Positions 6,695 to 13,982 of a DNA stretch of 17,669 nucleotides are shown here, one piece after another. Below the pieces are notes generated by a model, which saw only the letters and a program-made list of their open reading frames with translations, ran no database searches and had not been told where the DNA came from. A program made the translations under genes and the position numbers. The DNA comes from DATLXU01 sp035575515 (GTDB lineage: Bacteria; Acidobacteriota; Blastocatellia; UBA7656), in assembly GCA_035575515.1 (NCBI GenBank), contig DATLXU010000123.1, forward strand, positions 1-17,669, written 5' to 3'. Every line of letters begins with the position of its first letter. The stretch's first letter is position 1.

Positions 6695-8233
6695 TCATTG
6701 TTTGCGTATGAAAACTCCCTTAAGCTGGATTTGCGCAAGCCTTTCGTAGTGATTGCTCAACCACTCTTTTATCTCTTTACGATGGCTCACGTTTCTGAGT
6801 CGCGCTGCGACGACAATCTTCGGCGCTTGCGCTTCCATTTCGTTTATCACATCCTGGAACCCGCCGGGCTTTTGCGCTGCGATGAAATCATCGGCCCCGC
6901 TGTCGAGCGCGATATACTTATTGAGGTTCGGCCTGTTGAGCAGCACAAGGATTTCGCCCACGCCATGCACATAAATCTTGTCGTCGGGGCCAAGATAACT
7001 CGCCAGCACCTGCGCTTCCTGCCGCTGCTGCTGCAACGTTTGTTTGGGAGGCTTATTGGTTGCAGCTCTGACGATAATCAAAGTTGATATGATAATCATC
7101 ACGGTAATCGGGATGAGCGGCTCCAGCTTCGACCACGCACGCGCTGCGAGCCGCGCCGCTTGAACGATGAACCACGCCGCGAACAGTCCTGTGAAGGGAA
7201 AGAAGGGAATCAGGTCGCCGCCGCTTTGAAAGCTGATTATCGAAAAGAGCAGGTAGATTATCGGCGGATAGATGATCGCGTCTTTGAACAGATCTGCCGA
7301 GAGGAATTTTTCTTCGCGCCTGATTATGCGCCACGCGCGCGCCGCTATGTAAATCAGAAGTCCTGCTGCGGCGAGCTTCACAAGTATCAAATCCGAATTG
7401 AGCCTGCTCCCCATCACCTTCGAAATGTTATTGAATGAATCGCTCAGCGAAGTTGTCTTCTGCGGGCCGAATGCGCCATAAGGAAAGATAACCGTCCATG
7501 TCCAAAGATCGCCGAGCGCGCCTTTGAGATAAAAATACAGCAGCACGAGAGCCAACGGCGCGGCTGCTCCAATCGCCACCTTAGCCGCGCGCAGATCGCG
7601 CCAACTCGTAAAGTACTTTGAGAAGATCATCAGCGCCACGCCTGTGAACATAAGGCCGGGCTGCCAGCACAGACAGCTCAGCATCGAACAGACTCCGGCC
7701 CACAATGGTTTGTCTTTGGCAATCAGCAGCAGCGTGAGCATGCCGAAGATTATCATCGGCAGCTTCGGTTGAGTTCCGCGAGTCACAAGATAGGAGAAGA
7801 TGTCGAAAAGCAACGGAATAAAAAAAGCGAGAAGCGATGCGAGCCGATTGCAAAAATACGCTTCGGCCACAAGGAAGGTTATCGCCGCAAGCAATCCCAT
7901 CTCGAATATGTGCAGCCAGCGAACGGCGATTATGTCGCTCAGGCCAAGCACGCGCCCCGCAGCCATAGCCGCAGCGCTGATGTACATGCTGGCGGGCGCT
8001 TTCGGGTCAATAACATCGCGGTAAGGAACCTGCCCTCTCACGATTGATTGCGAGATGTAATCGTATATGGCTTCATCGCCCATCTCGATGTGAATAAACG
8101 GACGATGGGCAAGCACAACCGCTGCGCCCACGAAAAAAGCCATGAGCGCGACCGTGCGCGCGTCGGCAAGACGAACGAACAACAACCGCGCGGCGCTTTT
8201 TTCAAACGCCACTACAGGGGGAGAGCTTTTCAT
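6695..8233 (-). CDS. Polytopic membrane protein, probable GT-C (GT39/ArnT-like) glycosyltransferase
   Basis: 512 aa from the ATG at 8233. A TTG 12 nt further upstream would add four residues, and neither start has a clear Shine-Dalgarno. About ten hydrophobic segments follow a short basic N-terminus. The first extracytoplasmic loop carries an acidic GDEAIYDYIS motif and then YRDVIDPKAP, as in lipid-phosphosugar-dependent GT-C enzymes (GT39, ArnT, GT83), where an Asp/Glu in this loop is catalytic. The last ~120 residues are soluble (GPDDKIYVHGVGEILVLLNR...). Its likely role is transfer of a sugar from a polyprenyl phosphate donor to a protein or envelope glycan. Two soluble glycosyltransferases lie just beyond a shared control region. 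The specific family and acceptor cannot be assigned by eye. Confidence 0.72.
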   Translation of the reverse strand: MKSSPPVVAFEKSAARLLFVRLADARTVALMAFFVGAAVVLAHRPFIHIEMGDEAIYDYISQSIVRGQVPYRDVIDPKAPASMYISAAAMAAGRVLGLSDIIAVRWLHIFEMGLLAAITFLVAEAYFCNRLASLLAFFIPLLFDIFSYLVTRGTQPKLPMIIFGMLTLLLIAKDKPLWAGVCSMLSCLCWQPGLMFTGVALMIFSKYFTSWRDLRAAKVAIGAAAPLALVLLYFYLKGALGDLWTWTVIFPYGAFGPQKTTSLSDSFNNISKVMGSRLNSDLILVKLAAAGLLIYIAARAWRIIRREEKFLSADLFKDAIIYPPIIYLLFSIISFQSGGDLIPFFPFTGLFAAWFIVQAARLAARAWSKLEPLIPITVMIIISTLIIVRAATNKPPKQTLQQQRQEAQVLASYLGPDDKIYVHGVGEILVLLNRPNLNKYIALDSGADDFIAAQKPGGFQDVINEMEAQAPKIVVAARLRNVSHRKEIKEWLSNHYERLAQIQLKGVFIRKQ

Positions 8234-8560
8234 TTGACACGTCAAACTCGCTTGGGAGAATTAAGCGAGTAACCTGGAATAGGTTCGCCTGCGCCTCCTC
8301 TCCACGCCGACGCGCAATGCGAAATTTTCGCGTCGCGGTCGAGCACGAATAATGCCTCGAAACGAAAGTGAATTGCGGTTGAGCCAGTCTGCTTTTACAA
8401 TTGCCAGTCTGTGGAGATTGAACCGGCGCCACGCCTGATTGCTGCCGCTCAATACGCGAGCAAGACTAGCATTGCCTCTCGAATTTGTAAATCGGTCTCT
8501 CATTCTTCTCTCGTTTTAGTAGCCGTTTTTCAGGCTGAAAGAGAGATGAGTGCAGATTCG

Positions 8561-8589
8561 TTGACTGTAAAAGTCGAGCAGCATAAAGT
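8561..8589 (+). promoter_or_regulatory. Candidate sigma70 promoter for the GT4 gene
   Basis: TTGACT (8561-8566), a 17-bp spacer and TAAAGT (8584-8589). The -35 matches five of six and the -10 four of six consensus positions. It would give a leader of about 65-70 nt before the ATG at 8663, and the leader would include most of the inverted repeat at 8568-8638. Sequence match only. Confidence 0.3.
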
Positions 8590-8638
8590 TGACTGGATTC
8601 AATTGGCTCGGCGCGGTATTGTCAGGCCTCGACTTTTA
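8568..8638. repeat. 11-bp perfect inverted repeat in the GT4 leader
   Basis: TAAAAGTCGAG (8568-8578) is the exact reverse complement of CTCGACTTTTA (8628-8638), with 49 nt between. It ends 24 nt before the GT4 start codon. It could be an operator pair or an RNA stem in the leader. Nothing in the sequence distinguishes these. Confidence 0.5.
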
Positions 8639-8662
8639 TTGCGAGTTAATCAAAAGGCCGTC

Positions 8663-9766
8663 ATGAAAATTCTTCAGGTCTGCTCAGCGAGCGCGATGGG
8701 CGGCGGCGAAGTACACGTCGCCGATCTCGTGCGCGGTCTTTCGGCTCGCGGCCACGCTATTTATCTTGCGGTCAGACCCGAAAGCCCTCTGCGCGAGCCG
8801 CTCGCGGGCGTGATAGCTTCGTGGCACGAGATGCCGCTTCGCAACTCGCTCGATTTGCAATCGGCCCGCGCCATCACCGACATCATAAACACGCACTCGA
8901 TTGACATAGTTCACGCGCACATGGGGCGCGATTATCTCGTTGCTGCGCTCGCCTGTCGTCAGGCCCGGCGCGCGAAGCTCGTTTTAACCCGACATCACTA
9001 CCTGCCGTTGAAGCGAAACGCGCTCTATCGCTGGATGCTGCAAAACGTCGCCGCAGTCATTGCAGTCTCAGACGGCGTGCGCGCGTCCGTTATCGAGAGG
9101 CTTCAACTCCCGCCCGAACGGGTTCACACCATCCCGAACTGGATTGACCCCGAAAGGTTTCAGCCAATTGACAGGGAAGCGGCGCGGGCGTTGTTTCGAC
9201 TGCGCGCGAATCTTGTCGTCGCCTGCATAGGCCAGTTGACTCAGGCGAAGGGGCAAGAAGAATTCATACGTGCCGCAAGCCGCGTGGCTCAGATGCGCTC
9301 GGATGTTGAGTTTCTAATCGTGGGAGACGAAAACGACGAAGAGCAGCCATTCACGAATCATCTTATGAGGCTTGTGGACGCGCTCAACCTGACGAAGCGG
9401 ATTCGATTCCTAGGGTTCGTCCGCCACATTCCAGAGCTGCTCGCCGCAGTTGATGTGGTTGTCGTGCCGTCGTGGGACGAAGGGTTCTCGCTTGTGACAA
9501 TCGAAGCGATGGCCGCGCGCCGCGCCGTTCTTGCTTCAAACATCGGCGCCATCGCAGGGATCATCAAAGACAATGTTACCGGTTTATTATTCCCGCCGCG
9601 CGACCTTCGCGCGCTGACCGAAAAGTTGTTGTGGATGGTGTCGGACGCGCCGCTGCGCGAGCGGCTTTCGGTTGCGGCGCAGCGCGACGTTTACAACCGC
9701 TTCGGGCGCGAGCAGACGATTGAGCGAATCGAATCGTTATATTTTGATCTGCTTGGAACTGAATAA
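8663..9766 (+). CDS. GT4 family glycosyltransferase (GT-B fold)
   Basis: 367 aa from the ATG at 8663. The frame stays open to 8411, but the family N-terminus (MKILQVCSASAMGGGEVHVA, with the Gly-rich acceptor loop at 13-15) begins here, and AAAAGG lies five nt upstream. The acceptor half has VHAHMGRDY (83-91). The donor half begins near IGQLTQAKGQ (189-198) and holds the GT4 EX7E pair, E273 and E281, in DEGFSLVTIEAMA. It transfers a nucleotide-activated sugar, probably onto a lipid-linked or LPS-core acceptor at the cytoplasmic face. It is divergent from the GT-C-like gene and convergent, with a 51-nt gap, with the GT2 gene. This suggests a small surface-glycan locus. The sugar specificity is not visible. 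Confidence 0.92.
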   Translation: MKILQVCSASAMGGGEVHVADLVRGLSARGHAIYLAVRPESPLREPLAGVIASWHEMPLRNSLDLQSARAITDIINTHSIDIVHAHMGRDYLVAALACRQARRAKLVLTRHHYLPLKRNALYRWMLQNVAAVIAVSDGVRASVIERLQLPPERVHTIPNWIDPERFQPIDREAARALFRLRANLVVACIGQLTQAKGQEEFIRAASRVAQMRSDVEFLIVGDENDEEQPFTNHLMRLVDALNLTKRIRFLGFVRHIPELLAAVDVVVVPSWDEGFSLVTIEAMAARRAVLASNIGAIAGIIKDNVTGLLFPPRDLRALTEKLLWMVSDAPLRERLSVAAQRDVYNRFGREQTIERIESLYFDLLGTE

Positions 9767-9817
9767 GACAAAACGAAAAGGGCGAAGCGAATATTTTCTT
9801 GCCTGCTTGTGCTCCTA

Positions 9818-9842
9818 TTAGCTTTTGCCTTTTGCCTTCTCC
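9818..9842. repeat. Short tandem repeat at the 3' end of the GT2 gene
   Basis: On the minus strand the end of the GT2 frame reads AGAAGGCAAAAGGCAAAAGC, about two and a half copies of a 7-bp AAAAGGC-like unit. It encodes the K-A-K-G-K-S tail directly before the stop. The tail is not part of the conserved domain. Confidence 0.55.
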
Positions 9843-10576
9843 ATCTCCCACAGTTTCAGGTTTTTCAAAAAGGCGTAGTAAGCGGCGAACCGCGCGATGG
9901 CCAATCCTTGCAGACCGTCTAAGAATCCGAGCTTCAGAATGTATGATCGGATAAACGTAGCGAGCGGAGAAAAGATCAATGCGGCAACAGATGCGCGCTT
10001 GCCCTGCGCGTGGGCCTGCTCGGCGGCAAGTGTCGTATAGCGATCAATCCTCAGGTGATGATCGGATGCGCTCTCAACCGTAAAGTGAAGAATCTTGCCT
10101 TTGAGCCGTTTGACCTTTCCTTTGACTTCGAGCGATTCGTGGACGTAATCGCCTCGCCATTGGCTCACCCGCCGGTCGTAGAGCCGAATCTTGTAATCGG
10201 GATACCAGCCCGAATGCTTTATCCAGCGACCCAGATAATTCGCAAGTCTCGGCATCTCGAACGCCGAAGCGTCGGCGTTGCCCGCACGCTTGAGCGATTC
10301 GATCTCGCGAGCGAGTTCATCCGTCACGCGCTCGTCTGCGTCGAGACTGAAAATCCAATCGTGCGCGGCTTGCGAGGCTGCGAAGTTTTTTTGAGCCGAA
10401 TATCCCGGCCACTCTCGCGTGATGACTTTATCTGTGAAGCCGCGCGCGATTTCAACCGTGCGGTCCGTGCTCTGGCTGTCGACGACGATGATCTCGTCAG
10501 CCCACTTAAGCGAACGAAGCGCGTCGGCGATGTTACGTTCTTCGTTGAAAGTGATGACGATGGCGCTTATCTTCAT
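9818..10576 (-). CDS. GT2 family glycosyltransferase (WaaE/KdtX-like)
   Basis: 252 aa, GT-A fold. The N-terminus MKISAIVITFNEERNIADAL is the classic nucleotide-sugar strand. D33 is in VVDSQSTDRT, and the metal-binding DxD-type motif is DADE (79-82) in WIFSLDADERV. Downstream GWYPDYKIRLYDRR and YVHE are typical of the LPS-core beta-1,4-glucosyltransferase branch (WaaE/KdtX). Its likely role is a step in lipooligosaccharide core or related glycan assembly at the inner membrane. The ATG at 10576 gives the correct N-terminus but has no obvious Shine-Dalgarno. The last residues (KAKGKS) are encoded by a short AAAAGGC-type tandem repeat and are probably a recent extension. It diverges from the cytochrome gene. 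Confidence 0.9.
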   Translation of the reverse strand: MKISAIVITFNEERNIADALRSLKWADEIIVVDSQSTDRTVEIARGFTDKVITREWPGYSAQKNFAASQAAHDWIFSLDADERVTDELAREIESLKRAGNADASAFEMPRLANYLGRWIKHSGWYPDYKIRLYDRRVSQWRGDYVHESLEVKGKVKRLKGKILHFTVESASDHHLRIDRYTTLAAEQAHAQGKRASVAALIFSPLATFIRSYILKLGFLDGLQGLAIARFAAYYAFLKNLKLWEMEKAKGKS

Positions 10577-10639
10577 TGCGATTCAAGAAAGCTGCACGCG
10601 CCAGATTAGCATATCCCCGGCTGAATCTACATTGCGATG

Positions 10640-10668
10640 TTGACTTATTGGCGAAGCCCAATTAAAAC
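10640..10668 (+). promoter_or_regulatory. Candidate sigma70 promoter for the cytochrome c gene
   Basis: TTGACT (10640-10645), a 17-bp spacer, then TAAAAC (10663-10668). This would start transcription about 60 nt before the ATG at 10734. The arrangement resembles the candidate upstream of the GT4 gene. Sequence match only. Confidence 0.4.
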
Positions 10669-10733
10669 CTGAAAGTAGCGATTGGCAGGCTGCCGCATTA
10701 TTCGGGCGATTCTCAGAAATCGAGGAATGAACT

Positions 10734-11102
10734 ATGAAGACTCTTGCGTTGCGGCTCACGTTCGTCGCCGCCACAACAATTGGATTGATCTTCTCGCTCG
10801 CGTCAACTGCGCGTATTGATTCATCGCAGGGCGAGATAGATGCAAAGAAGATATTTGAAAAGAACTGTTCCGGTTGTCACGGCAAAGACGGTCGCGCGAA
10901 GACTTTCCATGGCAAGATCGTTGGCGCGCGCAATCTCACGGACGAAACCTGGCAATCGAAAGCGACTGATGAAGAGATTAAGAATGCGATAAAGAAAGGT
11001 CCGGGCGCGATGCCTTCGTTTGAAAAGAAATTCTCAGAAGCTGAGATTGATGCGCTGGTCGCTTACGTCCGTCACTTCAAGGGAACCGCGCCGAAGAAGT
11101 GA
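10734..11102 (+). CDS. Small exported c-type cytochrome (cytochrome c class I, cbb3-type)
   Basis: 122 aa. Residues 1-26 form a signal peptide (basic start, hydrophobic TFVAATTIGLIFSLAS). Haem attaches covalently through CSGCH (C45, C48, H49). The distal axial ligand is probably M93 in GPGAMPSF. The C-terminal helix AEIDALVAYVRHF is standard for class I mono-haem cytochromes. It would carry electrons in the periplasm. No oxidase or dehydrogenase gene adjoins, so its partner is unknown. The ATG at 10734 has GAGGA seven nt upstream. It appears to be a one-gene unit ending at the inverted repeat at 11115. Confidence 0.93.
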   Translation: MKTLALRLTFVAATTIGLIFSLASTARIDSSQGEIDAKKIFEKNCSGCHGKDGRAKTFHGKIVGARNLTDETWQSKATDEEIKNAIKKGPGAMPSFEKKFSEAEIDALVAYVRHFKGTAPKK

Positions 11103-11114
11103 GAGGCAATACTC

Positions 11115-11199
11115 ACCGCCAAGACGCTAGGAACGTCAGGAACATTTGGCAATGTGAGCCATTGGATTTCTTTCTTGGCGTTCCTGGCGTCTCGGCGGT
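11115..11199. repeat. 28-bp imperfect inverted repeat between convergent genes
   Basis: The arm 11115-11142 matches the reverse complement of 11172-11199 at 24 of 28 positions. All four differences are transitions. The 29-nt loop can fold further (TGGC/GCCA). It begins 13 nt past the cytochrome stop and ends 26 nt before the mutS stop, so it may act as a bidirectional terminator. No T-run follows either arm. It also has the look of a dispersed repeat, with internally repeated AGGAAC/GGCGT steps. Confidence 0.8.
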
Positions 11200-11224
11200 T
11201 AGGCAATTCATTGTAGATCGAGCG

Positions 11225-13879
11225 TTACATCAGTTTCTCTTTCAACTTGCGCAGCACTTCGAGCGACTCTTCCAATCCAAGCGCGTCGACATCGAGGTTG
11301 CGCAGTTCGTCAACGACCTGATCGTTTGCCGCTTGAAAGAGCGTCGGCTGCCGGTCGCTTTTCCGTGAAGGCAGGTGCCGCGCAAACTTGGGCCTGCCCG
11401 TCACGTCCAACTCGTTCGCTTCGAGATTCGATAGTATCTCGCGGGCGCGCTCGGTCACTGAGCGCGGAAGCCCTGCAAGTCGCGCCACCTCGATTCCATA
11501 AGATTTCGACGCGCTCCCTTCGACCACACGGCGCAGGAACACAATATTGCCGCCAGATTCTTTCACAGCCATCTGATAATTGCGCACGCCGGGCAGTAGC
11601 TTCGCAAGCTCAGTCATCTCGTGATAGTGCGTGGCAAAGAGAGTCTTTGCCGCGTGCTGCGGGTTGTCGTGCAGGTATTCGGCTATCGCCCACGCCAGCG
11701 ATAAGCCATCAAACGTCGAAGTGCCGCGCCCAACTTCATCAAGTAACACCAAGCTGCGCGGCGTCGCCGTGTTCAAAATGTTTGCTGTCTCAGTCATCTC
11801 AACCATGAACGTCGAGCGACCGCGCGCGAGGCTGTCTGACGCGCCGACGCGAGTAAATATTCGATCAACGATTGCGATGCGCGCTTCGTCGGCGGGGACG
11901 AACGAGCCTATCTGCGCCATTATCGTTATGATTGCCGCCTGGCGGAGATAGACCGACTTGCCTCCCATGTTGGGCCCCGTAATGATGAGCAGTCTGTCTG
12001 TTGAATTATTAAGATAAGTATCGTTCGGAATGAACCGCTCGCCTGTCGCTTCGATTACGGGATGGCGGCCCGCGCGAATATATATCTCGTCGTCTTCGGC
12101 AAGCTGAGGCCGGCAGTAGTTTCGCTTCGCAGCCGCTTCGGCGAGCGCAAGCAGAACGTCGAGCACCGAAAGCGCCTGAGCGACTGATTGCACACGGCGC
12201 GTTTCGACTGCGACGGCTTGGCGAATAGTAGTGAAGAGTTGCTGCTCAAGCTCGCTGATGCGCTCTTCTGCGCCGAGTACTTTCGCTTCGTACTCTTTCA
12301 GCTCAGGCGTTGTGTAGCGTTCGGCGTTGGCGAGCGTCTGCCGCCGCTCGTAATCCGCGGGAACGTTCTTCACATTCGATTTGCTTATCTCGATGAAGTA
12401 GCCGAAGACGTTGTTGAACTTCACCTTCAGCGAAGCAATGCCTGTGCGCGCGCGCTCGCGCGATTCTATGCGGGCGATGACGCCTTTGCCCGAAGTGGCA
12501 AGTTCGCGCAACTCGTCAAGCTCCGCACTGTAGCCCGCGCGGATATAACCGCCGTCGTTCATCGTTGCGGGCGGGTCGTCCACAATGCTCGCGCCGATCA
12601 AATCGCGCAGGTCGGGCAACTCGTCGAGATGTTCGGCCAGTACTTCGAGCAATGATGACGTCGCGTCGGCGAGCATCTCTTTGATCTGTGGGATCGAATC
12701 GCCGGAATTCTTTAACGCGACTAAATCGCGCGGCGTCGCGCGGCCAAGACTTATTCGCCCCATCAAGCGATCAAGGTCGGCAACGCGCTTAAGCTCCGCC
12801 CGCAATCGGTCGCGCAGTATCAAAGCCGTCTTCAACTCTTCGACCGCATCGAGCCGGGCATTCAACTCGCCAATCTTCATTGAAGGCCGCAGCAGCCATT
12901 GCTTCAACAAGCGCGATCCCATACCTGTGACCGTCTCGTCAATCACGCCGAGCAGCGTGCGCTGGCGCGAGCCGTCGAGCGATTCTACGAGTTCCAGATT
13001 GCGAATCGTCGGCGCATCCAGTATCAGGTAATCGTTCGGCTCGAAGTACGAGATGCCGGTTATGTGCGCCGCTTCTTCCTTTTGAGTTTCGCGCACGTAA
13101 AGAAGCGCCGCGCCCGCAGCGGCTATTGCAAGGTCGCGGCCCGCCAGTCCAAAGCCGTCGAGCGTCGCGACATCAAAATGCGTTGTCAGCAGCTCGCGCG
13201 CGTGCTCGTAGGAGAAATACCAGTCATCCAGAGCATTGAGCGAAGCCTGCGCGCCTGCAAGCGCGAACTCGGATGATGAATCCTTTTCGCTCACGACGTT
13301 GTTTTCGATTTCGTGCTTCGCGCCAGTTTTGAATAGTGGCTCAAGCGATTTTGGAAAGATGATCTCGCGCGGCGCGAACGAGTCGAGTTGCTCCATCACC
13401 CGCTCCCACGCGGACTCGCCCGCAAACTCTGTTGTTAAAAACTCGCCCGTCGAAAGGTCTAGAAAAGCGGCGGCCATCCCGCTGCCTGCGCCGAAGACCG
13501 ATGCCAGATATGTGTTCTCGCGCGCGTCCAACAACTGCGAATCAATTGCCGTTCCGGGTGTGATTATGCGAACGACTTCGCGGCGCACGAGCTTAGTGGC
13601 TTTCTTAGGGTCTTCGGTCTGCTCGCAGACGGCGACGCGGTAGCCTTTGCGAACTAGCTTGGCGATATAGCCGCTCGCGGCGTGATAAGGCACACCGCAC
13701 ATCGGAACGGGATTGCCGCGCTCGCGGTGCCGCGCTGTCAAAGTTATCTCAAGCTCTTTCGAGCCGATAATTGCATCGTCGAAAAACAATTCATAAAAAT
13801 CGCCAAGCCTGAAAAAGAGCAGCGTGCCGGGATGCTGGCGTTTGATCTCATGGTACTGCTTGAGCATTGGGGTTTGCAT
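11225..13879 (-). CDS. mutS: DNA mismatch repair protein MutS
   Basis: 884 aa, full length for MutS1. It recognises mismatches and small loops and starts repair with MutL. The mismatch-reading Phe-x-Glu motif is F28-Y29-E30 in RLGDFYELFF. The connector, lever and clamp regions follow (about 130-600). The ABC-type ATPase has Walker A GPNMGGKS (635-642), the STFMVEMTE signature region (689-697), and Walker B LVLLDEVG (710-717) with GRGTSTFDG. A QPTLF sequence (844-848) near the C-terminus fits the beta-clamp binding motif. The ATG at 13879 has AAGGA seven nt upstream. mutL is not in the window. pfkA lies upstream on the same strand, separated by a hairpin repeat. Confidence 0.98.
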   Translation of the reverse strand: MQTPMLKQYHEIKRQHPGTLLFFRLGDFYELFFDDAIIGSKELEITLTARHRERGNPVPMCGVPYHAASGYIAKLVRKGYRVAVCEQTEDPKKATKLVRREVVRIITPGTAIDSQLLDARENTYLASVFGAGSGMAAAFLDLSTGEFLTTEFAGESAWERVMEQLDSFAPREIIFPKSLEPLFKTGAKHEIENNVVSEKDSSSEFALAGAQASLNALDDWYFSYEHARELLTTHFDVATLDGFGLAGRDLAIAAAGAALLYVRETQKEEAAHITGISYFEPNDYLILDAPTIRNLELVESLDGSRQRTLLGVIDETVTGMGSRLLKQWLLRPSMKIGELNARLDAVEELKTALILRDRLRAELKRVADLDRLMGRISLGRATPRDLVALKNSGDSIPQIKEMLADATSSLLEVLAEHLDELPDLRDLIGASIVDDPPATMNDGGYIRAGYSAELDELRELATSGKGVIARIESRERARTGIASLKVKFNNVFGYFIEISKSNVKNVPADYERRQTLANAERYTTPELKEYEAKVLGAEERISELEQQLFTTIRQAVAVETRRVQSVAQALSVLDVLLALAEAAAKRNYCRPQLAEDDEIYIRAGRHPVIEATGERFIPNDTYLNNSTDRLLIITGPNMGGKSVYLRQAAIITIMAQIGSFVPADEARIAIVDRIFTRVGASDSLARGRSTFMVEMTETANILNTATPRSLVLLDEVGRGTSTFDGLSLAWAIAEYLHDNPQHAAKTLFATHYHEMTELAKLLPGVRNYQMAVKESGGNIVFLRRVVEGSASKSYGIEVARLAGLPRSVTERAREILSNLEANELDVTGRPKFARHLPSRKSDRQPTLFQAANDQVVDELRNLDVDALGLEESLEVLRKLKEKLM

Positions 13880-13923
13880 ATGTAAGTCCTTAGTCCGAAA
13901 TCCAGAGTCAGAACGGCGTTTGT

Positions 13924-13954
13924 CTTGAAACTGGCTCTGGGAGCCGATTTCAGG
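13924..13954. repeat. Palindromic hairpin element, copy 2
   Basis: CTTGAAA (13924-13930) pairs with TTTCAGG (13948-13954), including one G-T wobble. After a 2x2 internal loop, GGCTC/GAGCC (13933-13937/13941-13945) closes on TGG. The core GGCTCTGGGAGCC is identical to copy 1 at 3859-3871, and the outer stem nearly so, while the internal-loop bases differ. It lies 29 nt beyond the pfkA stop and 45 nt before the mutS start. Confidence 0.75.
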
Positions 13955-13982
13955 CTACGTAAACTGAAGTTCGGGCTGTCAA

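Larger units (their letters stand above)
8246..8662. promoter_or_regulatory. Divergent intergenic control region
   Basis: About 417 nt separate the leftward GT-C gene from the rightward GT4 gene. The GT4 frame is open here but has no conserved content before 8663. The region contains a GCGAAA-T-TTTCGC palindrome (8319-8331). It also has two GCCAGTCTG direct repeats 20 bp apart (8383-8391, 8403-8411), a candidate sigma70 promoter and an 11-bp inverted repeat, the last two listed separately. These suggest regulated divergent transcription, but no known operator is recognised. Confidence 0.45.

Noticed and set aside
8411..8662. An 84-codon N-terminal extension of the GT4 gene
   Set aside because: The extension has no family similarity and lies over a promoter-like and repeat-rich control region. 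The conserved GT4 start and a ribosome binding site are at 8663.
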